Assembly (NCBI GenBank): GCA_028287505.1
Contig: JAQBPN010000028.1
Location: forward strand, 1 to 64,000
Direction of reading: 5' to 3'
DNA: 64,000 nt
DNA from: Fibrobacterota bacterium
Lineage (GTDB): Bacteria > Fibrobacterota > Fibrobacteria > UBA11236
Shown here: positions 28,915 through 38,959 of the stretch, piece by piece
Numbering within the stretch: the first letter of the stretch is position 1
How the letters are laid out: each line of letters begins with the position of its first letter
Program-made: the position numbers and the translations under genes
Notes under the pieces: model-generated
The model's database searches: none
What the model saw: only the letters and a program-made list of their open reading frames with translations
What the model was told of the DNA's origin: nothing

Positions 28915-30678
28915 ATGCGCCAAGAACCGGACTCACCAGCAAACCTCTCCGGCAATCCCGCCGGCTCCCGCGGGTTCGTACTGGCCTTCACCATCATCCT
29001 CATCCTGGGGGTGACGGCCATTTCCGTGGGCACCATGTACAACGGCAAGATGGGCCGCATGTCCGCCCTCAATTACAAACATAAGATCCAGACTTTCACC
29101 GCTTCCGACGGCCTCATGACCCTGCTGGCCCAGGAGCTGATCAACGGAAACGGGAACAAGTACATCGATACCAGCCGGTTCGGAATCATCAACGGCCAGG
29201 AGTGGACCGGCCTACCCGGCACTTCGGTGCAAGACGTGAAGGATGCCATCATCAGCAATCCCACCGGCTTCAAGAACATCACCTCCTATTATCTGGGTTC
29301 CGCCCTGAACGAAGACAACTACGGAATCAAGTGGTCGGGCTGGTTGATCCCGCCCCTTTCCGGGAATTACACCTTCTACACCCGTTCCGACGATGCCTCC
29401 GCATTCTACCTGAGCTCGGACGGCAATCAGTCGAATCTTTCTTCCTCTCCCATTTGCGCGGAAAACGGTTGGGCGTTCCGTTGGCCGACCGGCGGGAGCG
29501 CCGTTTCCAAGCCCATCCCGCTCATCGGCGGGAACCGGTACTATTTCGAGTACTTTCACAAAGAAGGCGGCGGCAACGATCTGGGCCAGATGGGCTGGGA
29601 CGGACCGGAATTCTTCAGTGAGCGTCCCATCACGGGCAGATACCTGAGCCAATACAGCAAGGACCCCTCCTGGGCCGGGACCGACACGGTCGGCATCTTG
29701 CCCGTACGCTATCAGGTGCTGGGTACCGGGCAGGACCAGTACCGGATTTTCACCGAAGCGCTGGACACCCGGGCCGGCCATGCCAGCGATACCGCTTTCC
29801 GCGCCCCCCTGGAACAATCCGTTTCCATGAAAGGCAGCGTGGTGACTCCCCCCAAGACCATGTGGCTGCGCGTCATCCATTACGATTACAAAACGGACGG
29901 CAGCAATCCGGAATTCAATATGGATCCTTACGACGGCGGCGTCAAAAAGGACATGGTGAAAGACAAACTCACCGATTTCACCTCCAAAGATGCGGACTAT
30001 TTCGGATTGTCCTCCATCCCCAAACCCACGCATAATCTGAATACGCGCAACAATTCCTGCGGCTTGAACATGTGGTTCAAGGATTGGGTCAAGGTGAATA
30101 ACCGTTACGACTATCCCCAGCCGGACAATTGTTCGTCCACCACCTGGGATGCCTCCGGGGACGCCTGGAAAAACAAGAAGTACTACGATTCCCTGGACTT
30201 CACTTTGGATGAAACCCAAGGGCACAATACCTATGTCTACAGCCACATGGGCAATTACAATACCGGCGATGCGACCACCAGTTGGCGCGGCGACCCCTCC
30301 GAATATTTTCCGTTGGACAAATACGGACAGGATCCGCCCGGGTCCGGTCACAACTTCTCCTTCTGCACGGAATTGCACACCACCTTCCAATACCAATCGG
30401 GCATGAAGTTCGAATTCACCGGCGATGACGACGTCTGGGTATTTATCGACAATTCCCTGGTCATCGATCTGGGCGGCGTGCACGTTTCGAGCAACGCCTA
30501 TTTGAATCTGGACGACCTGACCAGCCTGAAATTCGGCCAGACCTATGATTTCGATTTCTTCCAATGCGAACGGCATATGACCAATTCCACCAGCCGCATC
30601 GTCACCAACATCAAGATGCCCCTCCCCAAGGGAAATCCCGTGGCCAGCTGGAAGCGGGATTACGGAACCGTGGACTGA
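28915..30678 (+). CDS. PilX/GspK-like prepilin fused to PA14 and fibro-slime domains
   Basis: 587 residues; GGAGG precedes the ATG. After SRG (residues 18-20) the helix [19 protein letters not shown] follows and has no Glu at +5, as in GspK/PilX tip subunits. Residues ~120-235 form a PA14 domain ([33 protein letters not shown]). Residues ~318-575 form a fibro-slime domain ([46 protein letters not shown]). Both domain types are linked to carbohydrate binding or adhesion. The likely role is the adhesive tip of a type IV pilus-like filament. Four cysteines in the fibro-slime part may pair. Confidence 0.85.
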   Translation: MRQEPDSPANLSGNPAGSRGFVLAFTIILILGVTAISVGTMYNGKMGRMSALNYKHKIQTFTASDGLMTLLAQELINGNGNKYIDTSRFGIINGQEWTGLPGTSVQDVKDAIISNPTGFKNITSYYLGSALNEDNYGIKWSGWLIPPLSGNYTFYTRSDDASAFYLSSDGNQSNLSSSPICAENGWAFRWPTGGSAVSKPIPLIGGNRYYFEYFHKEGGGNDLGQMGWDGPEFFSERPITGRYLSQYSKDPSWAGTDTVGILPVRYQVLGTGQDQYRIFTEALDTRAGHASDTAFRAPLEQSVSMKGSVVTPPKTMWLRVIHYDYKTDGSNPEFNMDPYDGGVKKDMVKDKLTDFTSKDADYFGLSSIPKPTHNLNTRNNSCGLNMWFKDWVKVNNRYDYPQPDNCSSTTWDASGDAWKNKKYYDSLDFTLDETQGHNTYVYSHMGNYNTGDATTSWRGDPSEYFPLDKYGQDPPGSGHNFSFCTELHTTFQYQSGMKFEFTGDDDVWVFIDNSLVIDLGGVHVSSNAYLNLDDLTSLKFGQTYDFDFFQCERHMTNSTSRIVTNIKMPLPKGNPVASWKRDYGTVD

Positions 30679-30836
30679 AAAGATCCCACGGGCCCCCTGC
30701 CCGCGGACAATCCGCCCGTCTTTCCGGATGGGCGTACCCGGTACGAAACGGTTGATTCCCGAAGTGATATTGCTTACGTTCCTGGGGACCCTTGCCGGTG
30801 CGCAAGGGAGCGTTCGCTTCGGATTGGGAAAAAACC

Positions 30837-31658
30837 ATGACTGGATTATTGGAGAAGATCGAAGCCGCCCGCGCCTACGTCGCCGGGCGTTGCCGTTTGA
30901 CGCCGGAAATCGGAATCATCCTGGGCACGGGCCTGGGACCGGTTGCGGCCAGCCTGGAGCCGGACGCGGACATTTCCTACGGGGACATTCCGCATTTCGC
31001 CAGGCCCACGGTGGACGGCCATGAAGGCCGCTGGATCTCGGGCCGGGTTTCCGGGCGCCCCGCGGCGGTGATGCAGGGCCGGTTCCATTTCTACGAAGGC
31101 CATTCCATGGAGGATATCGCTTTTCCCGTGCGGGTGATGAAAGCGTTGGGCGTCAAAACCATTTTCATCACGAATATCGCGGGCGGGGTGAATCCGGGTT
31201 ATCAGCCGGGCGATCTGATGGTCATTACCGACCATATCAACCTGCTGGGGGCCAACCCGCTCATCGGTCCGAACACGGACGCATTGGGTCCGCGTTTTCC
31301 CGACATGAGCCGGCCTTACGACAAGGCCTTGGCCGGACGGTTGATGGCCCTGGGAGCCGCCAGGGGCATGGCATTGAAGCGGGGCGTTTACGCCTGCATG
31401 TCGGGCCCATGCCTGGAAACCGCCGCCGAGTACAGAATGCTCCGGATCCTGGGAGCGGACGCGGTGGGCATGTCCACGGTGCCGGAAGTGATTGCCGCCG
31501 TGCACGCGGGATTGCGGGTGGTCGCACTCAGTTTGATCACGGACGCATGCGATCCGGACAACCTGGAGCCGATCGACATTCCCAAGATCATGCGCGTGGC
31601 CGGAGAGGCCGAGCCCAAGATCGCGCAGCTGGTGCGTGACTTGGTGCCGGAAATGTGA
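30837..31658 (+). CDS. Purine nucleoside phosphorylase (trimeric family)
   Basis: 273 residues from ATG 30837. It cleaves purine nucleosides with phosphate to free base and ribose 1-phosphate in salvage. Motifs are ILGTGLG (phosphate), GRFHFYEGHS (81-90), ITNIAGGVNP (111-120), YACMSGPCLETAAEYRML (185-202) and GADAVGMSTVPEV. At the base-selecting position the human enzyme has Asn243 in SLITN; here the aligned residue is Asp236 in SLITDACDPDNLEP. Some bacterial relatives share this, so it is probably a lineage variant, though it may alter 6-oxo versus 6-amino preference. Confidence 0.9.
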   Translation: MTGLLEKIEAARAYVAGRCRLTPEIGIILGTGLGPVAASLEPDADISYGDIPHFARPTVDGHEGRWISGRVSGRPAAVMQGRFHFYEGHSMEDIAFPVRVMKALGVKTIFITNIAGGVNPGYQPGDLMVITDHINLLGANPLIGPNTDALGPRFPDMSRPYDKALAGRLMALGAARGMALKRGVYACMSGPCLETAAEYRMLRILGADAVGMSTVPEVIAAVHAGLRVVALSLITDACDPDNLEPIDIPKIMRVAGEAEPKIAQLVRDLVPEM

Positions 31659-31835
31659 AATCATGGGAATTGAACGGTCCAGTCCGCGGCCGTATTCCCG
31701 GCGAATACGTTTCCTTTATCACATTCGTGAAATCAGGTTTGTCCGGACGTCTTCGGCCTTAATTTGATTCAGGGGAGACAACCATCGGGATGTCCGCGCA
31801 TCCTTTCCCCGATCGTTCCGTTCTTGGGGGAGCCT

Positions 31836-33863
31836 ATGCCGATCAGCGTCACAACCCGATTCCGTTCCGTTCCAAAGTTGGCGTTCCTGCTCGGCCTTGC
31901 CGGCGCCGCCTGGGCGGATCCGTCACCGTTCGCAGCCTATGTCCGCACAGTTCCCGCGCCCTTCCTGAGCAGGATGACCGGTCTCGCCACCGTCGCCGGC
32001 ACCCTGTTCGAAACCTCTCCCACGGCGCTGTACCGGTCCGTGGACGGAGGGCTCAATTGGGACGTCTGCCAATTCCGGAGCGGGACGGGATTCACATCCG
32101 GATCCATCTCCGTGGCCGCGGGCGGAAGCCGGCTTTGGATGGCCCTGGGCGGCCAGGGCGGCGCTCTCCTCCACTCCGAAGATGCCGGCCTATCCTGGTC
32201 GCATGCCAATCCGTTCACCCCTTATACCACGCCGACGGGGCTGGTTTCCCGCGGTGACACCGTGTTCGCGTACGGGGGCTATGGCCTCTCGGACGATATG
32301 GACATCGGATTCCAGCCGCCGGGATCCGGGGATTGGATCCCATTCCAGGCCGCGGATGGATGGACAACCCATTCCCTTGCCGCCGCCGGCCGATACTTCT
32401 ACGCGCTCCGCTCCAAGGGTCAGGACAGTTCCGGCCTCTTCCGCACGCCGGGCCCCCGCCGCGCCTGGGAGCGGGTGGATAAGGGAATCGTGGAGGTGCA
32501 GAAGCCCGGATTGCCTTATGGGAATCCCGCAGCCGAGCCCCAGATCAGCTACCGCGGCGGCCTGGTGTTCGCGGCCATTCCGGGCTGGGGTGTATTCGAA
32601 AAGCAGGACGAGGCCAAGGAGTGGCGGTGGATCGAAAAGGATTTCGGAATCCTGTCCGAAGCCCGGTTTTTTCCGGGACGGGATTTCCTGGGCCTGATCA
32701 CGGGGGATTCCACTTTCATCCGCGGGGATGCCGCCGGATCCTGGCGCGCGGTGGCGGCAAACGCCGAGGGCGGGTATCCGTTGGAGGGCTTCGCCATATG
32801 CGGAGACAGTTTGCTGTCTCTCCGGAACCAGCAGGTGAAAGTGTCCACGGACGCAGGGGTTTCCTGGCGGCTTCTGGAAATGAAGTCGGGTCCCAGAGAA
32901 AGCGGGAACAATCGGCTCATCGCCCTGGAGGAATGGGGCGGAAGGATTTTCATGCAATACAACAGGGACAATTACCGCAGCGCGGATGCGGGAAAAACCT
33001 GGCGATCCCAGGATTGGACCCTGTTGTCGGAACCCTTCTATTCCTCGCAGCCGGAAGCCGTACTCATCTCCACCCGGAAAAGACTCGTACTGGCATCGCG
33101 GTTATATCGGAACGCCGCGGTCTTCAATCCCGTCTCGGACCAATGGGAATCCCTGCGGCTTGCGGAAGATGCGCTCGACGCGGTGGGCGGGGACGGGGAA
33201 CGGATCTACCGATACTCCATCGCGGGCTCTCTCGAATATAGCGAGGACCCGGCGACGGGCTGGATCCGTATTCCTTTTCCGAGCGCAATTTCCGGGGGCT
33301 TGTATCAACGGATCCAGGCCTCCGGGGACCGAATACTCCTCACGTCCGCCGAGTCGAGTCCTCAGCAGAATCCGCTGGGAACTTTCGATGGCGGCGCCAC
33401 CTGGACGTTTTATCCGGATTCGGCCCGGATGCTGATTGATGGGGATTGTTTCCGTTGGATCGACCGCGGCGCCCTCTACTCCCAATGCGGGTCGGCACCC
33501 CGGGCGCTGACCCGGCCCGCCCCGTTCCATTCGGCGCAACGGCTTTTCAGGGATGGGAAGGGAGCCCTCTTCGCCTTGGCGGACTCCACCCTGTTCACCT
33601 TGGACCTGAATGGGGCCGCGCCGGACTGGGGCGTCCTGGCTTCCAAAGCCGACCTGCGCGGTTGGGATCTGAAATCGAGCGTGCTCTACCGGCACGTAGA
33701 TGGAAAGGTGCAGTGGTTCTCTCCGGAGGCGGCCCATGGGACGGACGTTTCAATGCCGGCCCGCCGCTTCGAGCGCATACCTTCCAATTCCCGCCCCGCC
33801 TGGATCGAAGCAGGGCGTCGTCCAGATGGCCGCGCGGTCGGATCGGACAAGTTGCGGCAATGA
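31836..33863 (+). CDS. Secreted BNR/VPS10-like beta-propeller protein
   Basis: 675 residues from ATG 31836, chosen for GGGGGAG nearby and a signal peptide ending GAAWADP. Repeats containing Asp-box-like motifs (YRSVDGGLNWDVC, LHSEDAGLSWSH, VSTDAGVSWRLL, YRSADAGKTWRSQ, FDGGATWTF) define a sialidase-type propeller. No catalytic sialidase residues or sorting domain were recognised, so a binding or structural extracellular role is more likely than hydrolysis. Confidence 0.75.
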   Translation: MPISVTTRFRSVPKLAFLLGLAGAAWADPSPFAAYVRTVPAPFLSRMTGLATVAGTLFETSPTALYRSVDGGLNWDVCQFRSGTGFTSGSISVAAGGSRLWMALGGQGGALLHSEDAGLSWSHANPFTPYTTPTGLVSRGDTVFAYGGYGLSDDMDIGFQPPGSGDWIPFQAADGWTTHSLAAAGRYFYALRSKGQDSSGLFRTPGPRRAWERVDKGIVEVQKPGLPYGNPAAEPQISYRGGLVFAAIPGWGVFEKQDEAKEWRWIEKDFGILSEARFFPGRDFLGLITGDSTFIRGDAAGSWRAVAANAEGGYPLEGFAICGDSLLSLRNQQVKVSTDAGVSWRLLEMKSGPRESGNNRLIALEEWGGRIFMQYNRDNYRSADAGKTWRSQDWTLLSEPFYSSQPEAVLISTRKRLVLASRLYRNAAVFNPVSDQWESLRLAEDALDAVGGDGERIYRYSIAGSLEYSEDPATGWIRIPFPSAISGGLYQRIQASGDRILLTSAESSPQQNPLGTFDGGATWTFYPDSARMLIDGDCFRWIDRGALYSQCGSAPRALTRPAPFHSAQRLFRDGKGALFALADSTLFTLDLNGAAPDWGVLASKADLRGWDLKSSVLYRHVDGKVQWFSPEAAHGTDVSMPARRFERIPSNSRPAWIEAGRRPDGRAVGSDKLRQ

Positions 33864-34154
33864 GCCGCTTCGGGCCCGATCTTCGCTTCCTGCGCCGGCA
33901 ATCCCGTTGGTCCCAAGGGATTTGGCTTGAATTGGGCGATTCTCCCGTTGATATTCCAATCCGCACTGCTCACCCCAGGGAAACCGGATCGCTTTCCGCT
34001 TCCTCTCCGCCGCATTAATCCCCGCTTTTTGCTAAATTTCCCCCTCCTTCCCGGAGGGCCGCCACCGCTGTGAGGGCGGTATCGGCTCGGCTTGGTACTT
34101 TGTTTGACCGGCCCTTTTCGCCCCTTTCCAGGGTGCTTGAACAGTTAGGCAGAT

Positions 34155-37100
34155 ATGTTTCGCAATCTCGACAAAAGCCAATCCTTCCCGGAAATGGAAG
34201 AGCGCCTCCAGAAGCTCTGGGAAGCCGACGACAGCTTCCGGAAAAGCGTGCAGGCGCGTCCCGCCGATAAGACCTTCATCTTCAATGACGGCCCGCCCTT
34301 CGCCACCGGGCTGCCCCATTACGGCCACTTGCTGGCCGGTACCATCAAGGACATCGTCCCGCGTTACTGGACCATGAAGGGTTACCGCGTGGAGCGCCGC
34401 TTCGGCTGGGATTGCCACGGCCTGCCCATCGAGAACCTGATCCAGGACAAACTCAACCTCAAGACCGTGCGCGACATCATCGACTACGGCGTGGACCAGT
34501 TCAACGAGGCCTGCCGCGCCAGCGTGCTCACCTATACCGCCGAATGGCGCAAGACGGTGGGCCGCATGGGCCGCTGGGTGGATTTCGACAACGACTACAA
34601 GACCATGGATCCGGAATTCATGGAATCCGTATGGTGGGTGTTCAAGCAATGTTTCGATAAGGGCTTGATCTACCAGGGATACCGGATCCAGCCGTACAGT
34701 CCCGCCCTCGCCACTTCGCTTTCCAATTTCGAGGTGAACCAGGCGTACCGGGACCGCCAGGATCCGTCCGTAACCCTGGCGTTCCAACTGGAAGCGCCCC
34801 ATCACGCCGCCGGCCACCAGGCCCCCTCGACCGCCGGAGAATCCGACGAGAGCATCCTGGTATGGACCACCACGCCCTGGACGCTTCCCAGCAACATGGC
34901 CATCGCCCTGCATCCGGACCTGGACTATACCCTGGTGCGCTACGAAGGCAAAAAATACTGGATCGCGGAAGCGCGCCGACCGGCCTACTTTCCGGAAGCC
35001 AAGGCCGGCGGGACGCCGGGCGGTGCGACGCCGGGCGCGGAAGTCCTGGAAACCCGCAAGGGCCGCGACTTCGCCGGACGCAGGTACAAGCCGCTGTTCC
35101 AGTACATGCCCTACATGACGGACAAGCAGTACACCATCCTGATGGCGGATTTCGTCAGCGCCGAGGACGGCGCCGGCTCCGTGCACATCGCCCCCTCGTT
35201 CGGCGAAGAGGATTTCCAGCTCGGAAAGCAGGAAGGCCTGCCGCTTTTCGATCCCTTGGATGCGGAAGGCAAGTTCACCAACCTGGTCCCCGAATGGCAG
35301 GGCGTGGGCGCCAAGGATGCGGACAAGTCCATCCTCCAGCATTTGAAGGCGCAAGGGCGCGTGTTCAAGCACGAGACCATCGTCCACAGTTATCCCCATT
35401 GCTGGCGCACGGACGTGCCCCTGCTGTATCGCGCCCAGAAGAACTGGTTCCTGAGCGTGGAAAAGGAAATCACCTCCGCCGAAGGCGTCACCAAGACCCT
35501 CAAGCAATGGATGATCGACAGCAACCAGCAGATCAATTGGGTGCCCGATCACATCAAGGGCGGCCGCTTCGGCAAATGGCTGGAAGGCGCGCGGGACTGG
35601 AACCTTTCCCGCAACCGCTTCTGGGGCACCTGCATCCCCATCTGGCTGGCCGAGGACGGAGACATGCTCTGCGTCGGCAGCGTCGCGGAACTGGAAGCCC
35701 TCACCGGCAAGAAGGTCACCGATCTGCACAAGCACATCGTCGATCCGCTCGTGATCCGTACGAACGACAAAAAGACTTTCGCCGCGGCCGGGAAGGAATA
35801 CCGCCGCACTCCGGAAGTCCTCGACTGCTGGTTCGAATCCGGATCCATGCCCTATGCCCAGCCCCACTACCCCTTCGAGAACAAGGAGTGGTTCGCCGGC
35901 AACTTTCCCGCGGACTTCATCGCGGAAGGCCTCGATCAGACCCGCGGCTGGTTCTATACCCTGACCGTGCTGGGCGCGGCCCTGTTCCAGAAGCCCGCCT
36001 TCAAGAACGTGATCGTGAACGGCATCATCCTGGCCGAAGACGGCCAGAAGATGTCCAAGCGGCTCCAGAACTATCCCAATCCCAACGAGCTCATCGATCG
36101 CACCTCCGCGGACGCGATCCGCCTGTTCATGATCGATTCCGCCGCGGTCAAGGCCGAGGAGCTCAAGTTCAGCGAAACCGGCGTGAAGAACATCATCCGC
36201 GCCGTGCTCCTGCCCCTTTGGAATTCACTGTCCCTGTTCATCACCTATGCCAATGCCGATGCGGGCAAGGGCCAGCTCACCTGGCGCCCCGGGCAGGACC
36301 TGAAGTCGGAAAACGAACTCGATCGCTGGATCCTGTCCGATCTGCAGCAGCTGCTCGCCAAGGTCCAGGCCGAGATGGACGCCTATCGTCTCTTCAACGT
36401 GGTACCGGCCGTGGTGGAGTTTATCGACGATCTGACCAACTGGTACATCCGCCGGTCGCGCCGCCGCTTCTGGAAGTCCGAGGATGATCAGGACAAGAAC
36501 TTCGCCTATGCCACTCTCTATCGGGTCTTGGTGGAATTCTCCAAGGTACTGGCGCCTTTCCTGCCCTTCCTCGCGGAAGAGATTTACCAGATCCTGGTCC
36601 GGGAGCCGGAAGCGGATGGAACCCTGGTCAAGACCGCGGCCAATGCGCCGGGGGGTAGCGTCCCCGTTTCCGTTCATCTATGTGACTTTCCCGTCTTCGA
36701 CGCGACGGAACATGACCCCGCCCTGAACGCCAAAATGGCCCGGGTGCGCCAGGCCGTGAACCTGGGCCGCTCCTTGCGATCCCAGCACAACATCAAAAAC
36801 CGGCAACCTTTGCGGCAGTTGATCGTCGTGGTCCGCAATGAGGGGCAAAAGCGGGAAATCCTGGATATGGAAGACCTGATTCGGGAGGAGCTCAACGTGA
36901 AATCCGTGGAGGTTTCCCTGGACGAAACCTCCCTGGTCACTTATAAGGGGAAGGCCAATTTCAAGAGTCTGGGCGCCCGCCTGGGCAAGGCCATGAAAAC
37001 GGTTGCGGAAAAGGTTGCAAAACTCTCCCATGAAGAGATAAAATCTGTCCTTTCAGGCAAACCTTTGGCCGTGGAAGAGGGCGAATTGACGGCGGAAGAC

Positions 37101-37460
37101 ATCCTTGTAATACGCGAAACGAAGGAGGGGCTGGTGGTGGAAGCGAGCCCGGAATTGACAGTCGCCCTGGATACCTCGGTGGATCATGGCCTGCGCTTGG
37201 AAATGCTGGCTCGTGAAAGTGTGAGCAAAATCCAGAATTTGCGCAAAGACGCGGGTTTTGAAGTAACCGACAAGGTGGAGGTAAGCGTCAAAACAGGTTC
37301 GTCGCTTTTCCGTGAGGCTTTGGAAACGCATTTTACATATATTACGGCCGAAGTTTTGGCGAGCTCGTTGGGCTTTTCAGCAGCGGTTCGAGAGGAGGAC
37401 GGCAACTCTTTGGATATCAATGGTGAAATTGCAGTATTTTCGGTGTCAAAAAAAGTTTAG
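34155..37460 (+). CDS. ileS: Isoleucyl-tRNA synthetase
   Basis: 1101 residues, of the long type resembling eukaryotic and mupirocin-insensitive enzymes rather than the ~940-residue E. coli type. Signatures are PPFATGLPHYGHLLAGT (class I HxGH), WDCHGLP, the editing (CP1) domain with WTTTPWTLPSN, and KMSKRLQNYPNP (KMSKS-like) near residue 635. The C-terminal tRNA-binding extension continues to the end. It charges tRNA-Ile in the cytosol. A DksA-type gene follows 54 bases later, as in several FCB-group genomes. Confidence 0.96.
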   Translation: MFRNLDKSQSFPEMEERLQKLWEADDSFRKSVQARPADKTFIFNDGPPFATGLPHYGHLLAGTIKDIVPRYWTMKGYRVERRFGWDCHGLPIENLIQDKLNLKTVRDIIDYGVDQFNEACRASVLTYTAEWRKTVGRMGRWVDFDNDYKTMDPEFMESVWWVFKQCFDKGLIYQGYRIQPYSPALATSLSNFEVNQAYRDRQDPSVTLAFQLEAPHHAAGHQAPSTAGESDESILVWTTTPWTLPSNMAIALHPDLDYTLVRYEGKKYWIAEARRPAYFPEAKAGGTPGGATPGAEVLETRKGRDFAGRRYKPLFQYMPYMTDKQYTILMADFVSAEDGAGSVHIAPSFGEEDFQLGKQEGLPLFDPLDAEGKFTNLVPEWQGVGAKDADKSILQHLKAQGRVFKHETIVHSYPHCWRTDVPLLYRAQKNWFLSVEKEITSAEGVTKTLKQWMIDSNQQINWVPDHIKGGRFGKWLEGARDWNLSRNRFWGTCIPIWLAEDGDMLCVGSVAELEALTGKKVTDLHKHIVDPLVIRTNDKKTFAAAGKEYRRTPEVLDCWFESGSMPYAQPHYPFENKEWFAGNFPADFIAEGLDQTRGWFYTLTVLGAALFQKPAFKNVIVNGIILAEDGQKMSKRLQNYPNPNELIDRTSADAIRLFMIDSAAVKAEELKFSETGVKNIIRAVLLPLWNSLSLFITYANADAGKGQLTWRPGQDLKSENELDRWILSDLQQLLAKVQAEMDAYRLFNVVPAVVEFIDDLTNWYIRRSRRRFWKSEDDQDKNFAYATLYRVLVEFSKVLAPFLPFLAEEIYQILVREPEADGTLVKTAANAPGGSVPVSVHLCDFPVFDATEHDPALNAKMARVRQAVNLGRSLRSQHNIKNRQPLRQLIVVVRNEGQKREILDMEDLIREELNVKSVEVSLDETSLVTYKGKANFKSLGARLGKAMKTVAEKVAKLSHEEIKSVLSGKPLAVEEGELTAEDILVIRETKEGLVVEASPELTVALDTSVDHGLRLEMLARESVSKIQNLRKDAGFEVTDKVEVSVKTGSSLFREALETHFTYITAEVLASSLGFSAAVREEDGNSLDINGEIAVFSVSKKV

Positions 37461-37514
37461 ATTAAAACGATCCACCGCTCTGTCGGTGGCTGATTTGCGA
37501 AAGGATCGCCTTTT

Positions 37515-38048
37515 ATGAAGAAGACCGCTGGTAAGGAAACCCCGACCAAGGTGACGACCGCCAAGGAAGCGACGAAGGAAGTTCCTAAGGAAAAACCCAA
37601 GGCCAAGGCCGTGGAAACCGATGAAGCACCGGCACCCTCGGGCCCCCGGGCCAGAATGACCAAGCCTGAGCTGAAGTTCTTTGAAGGCCTGCTGAATGAG
37701 AAAAAAGAGACCCTGATACAGGAATTGGGCTACCTGGAGGATAACACCATGCGCCTCAACTCGAAAGAGGGCGCCGGAGATCTTTCCAGCCATGCCTATC
37801 ACCTGGCGGACCATGCTACGGAGACCCAGGATCGGGAGCAGGCATTCCATATGGCCAGCCGGGAAGGCAAATACCTCTTCTATATCGAGGAGGCGCTGGA
37901 TCGTGTCCGGAACGGCACCTTCGGTGTTTGCAAAAAGTGCGGCAAGCTGATTCCCAAGGCCCGTCTGGAAGCGGTTCCCACCGCCAAGATGTGCATCGAC
38001 TGCAAGACCAAGCAGGAACGGGCGGCCGAAGCCGCTTCGGCGGGCTGA
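37515..38048 (+). CDS. DksA/TraR-type zinc-finger protein
   Basis: 177 residues. A Lys/Glu/Pro-rich, probably disordered N-terminus (1-45) precedes the helical DksA-like core and a C4 zinc finger (CKKCGKLIPKARLEAVPTAK, then MCIDCK). DksA proteins bind the RNA polymerase secondary channel and alter rRNA and amino-acid gene transcription with ppGpp. The coiled-coil tip here reads DHATETQDREQ, so it is unclear whether the activity is DksA-like or TraR-like. It follows ileS closely and probably shares its transcript. Confidence 0.85.
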   Translation: MKKTAGKETPTKVTTAKEATKEVPKEKPKAKAVETDEAPAPSGPRARMTKPELKFFEGLLNEKKETLIQELGYLEDNTMRLNSKEGAGDLSSHAYHLADHATETQDREQAFHMASREGKYLFYIEEALDRVRNGTFGVCKKCGKLIPKARLEAVPTAKMCIDCKTKQERAAEAASAG

Positions 38049-38122
38049 AGCTTTCAGGCATGGGAGGAGGGCCTCCCATTCCCGGCTTTGCTCTAAATTT
38101 GAATCTCAGAGAGTGAGTTTGC

Positions 38123-38145
38123 AACGGGTCCCGATGGGACCCGTT
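38123..38145. terminator. Bidirectional hairpin between convergent genes
   Basis: AACGGGTCCC and GGGACCCGTT form a perfect 10-bp stem with a GAT loop, between the ends of the DksA-type gene (plus) and the SRPBCC gene (minus). On the plus strand it is followed by TTGCTTC, a weak T-tract. Confidence 0.7.
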
Positions 38146-38149
38146 TGCT

Positions 38150-38800
38150 TCAATGGGCTTTCTTGTGGGCCGGCGCGGGCTTCGCGGCGGCTGCGGCCTC
38201 GGCGGCTTTGGTACTGTCGGCAACGGCGGCCGCGGCGGCTGCCAGCTGGGCGGCGGCCTTTTCCTTTTCGACCTCGGCGGCGCGGGTTTCCGAAACCTGC
38301 TTCAGGGCGGCCAGGCCCTTTTCGAAATAGGGGCCGATCCATTTTTCCGACATCAGGTTCATCCAACGCCTGACCGGGTTGTTGCCCGCATCGTTGACCA
38401 TGACTTCCGTCACCTTGATGCCGTCGCTCTCCGGCACGAAAGTCCACAGGGCCTTGGATTTGCCCATGCCGCCGAAATCCAGACCGATGTTGATCGCCGA
38501 GTAGGGAACGCTTTCCTCGATGGTCATGGTGCCGCTGCCCATGCCTTTGGAGACCCAGCTGGACACTGCGCCCTTGCCTTCGGTTACGGGACCGTAGGTC
38601 AGTTTCATGGTCGGATCCTTCCACGGGGACCAGGCTTCGTTTTTCTTGAGATCGTTCACCTGGGTGAAAATCACTTCGGCGGGAGCCTGGATGACGGTGG
38701 AGCGTGACACATTGGACATGCGCGGGAGCAGCAGGCCAATCACGGCCAACGCGACCATCAGGATAATCAGGGCCAGGATGATGTTTTTCAGGATTTTCAT
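38150..38800 (-). CDS. SRPBCC (START-like) domain protein with a membrane anchor
   Basis: 216 residues. An N-terminal membrane segment (NIILALIILMVALAVIGLLL) precedes an SRPBCC/polyketide-cyclase-like domain (SRSTVIQAPAEVIFTQVNDL, WSPWKDPTM, GTMTIEESVP, WTFVPESDG). The C-terminal ~45 residues are an Ala/Lys low-complexity tail. Such domains bind hydrophobic ligands; the ligand is unknown. It is convergent with the DksA-type gene. Confidence 0.78.
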   Translation of the reverse strand: MKILKNIILALIILMVALAVIGLLLPRMSNVSRSTVIQAPAEVIFTQVNDLKKNEAWSPWKDPTMKLTYGPVTEGKGAVSSWVSKGMGSGTMTIEESVPYSAINIGLDFGGMGKSKALWTFVPESDGIKVTEVMVNDAGNNPVRRWMNLMSEKWIGPYFEKGLAALKQVSETRAAEVEKEKAAAQLAAAAAAVADSTKAAEAAAAAKPAPAHKKAH

Positions 38801-38959
38801 GGGTATTCTCCGGTAAAGGAATGGGAAAAGGTAACAATAAGCACGTTTTGGGCCCGATGGAAGGCTTTTCGGCCCCAGGATTTGTCCCTCCTATAACCCA
38901 AAAAACAGATGAATTTCCAGTACGCCCTGTACTATGATAATAGGGCGAGGAAAACGACA

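Noticed and set aside
33864-34154. T-box or riboswitch before ileS
   Set aside because: Two short GC-rich hairpins are present (for example CCCTCC/GGAGGG at 34042-34058), but no T-box sequence or terminator-antiterminator pair.
35830-35840. GGTTCGAATCC, a T-loop-like sequence
   Set aside because: It lies inside ileS coding sequence in the middle of a conserved protein region, and no cloverleaf can be drawn around it.
34032-35867. Long antisense open frame of ~611 codons opposite ileS
   Set aside because: It is a mirror frame of a high-GC gene, has no family resemblance or ribosome-binding site, and ileS is certain.
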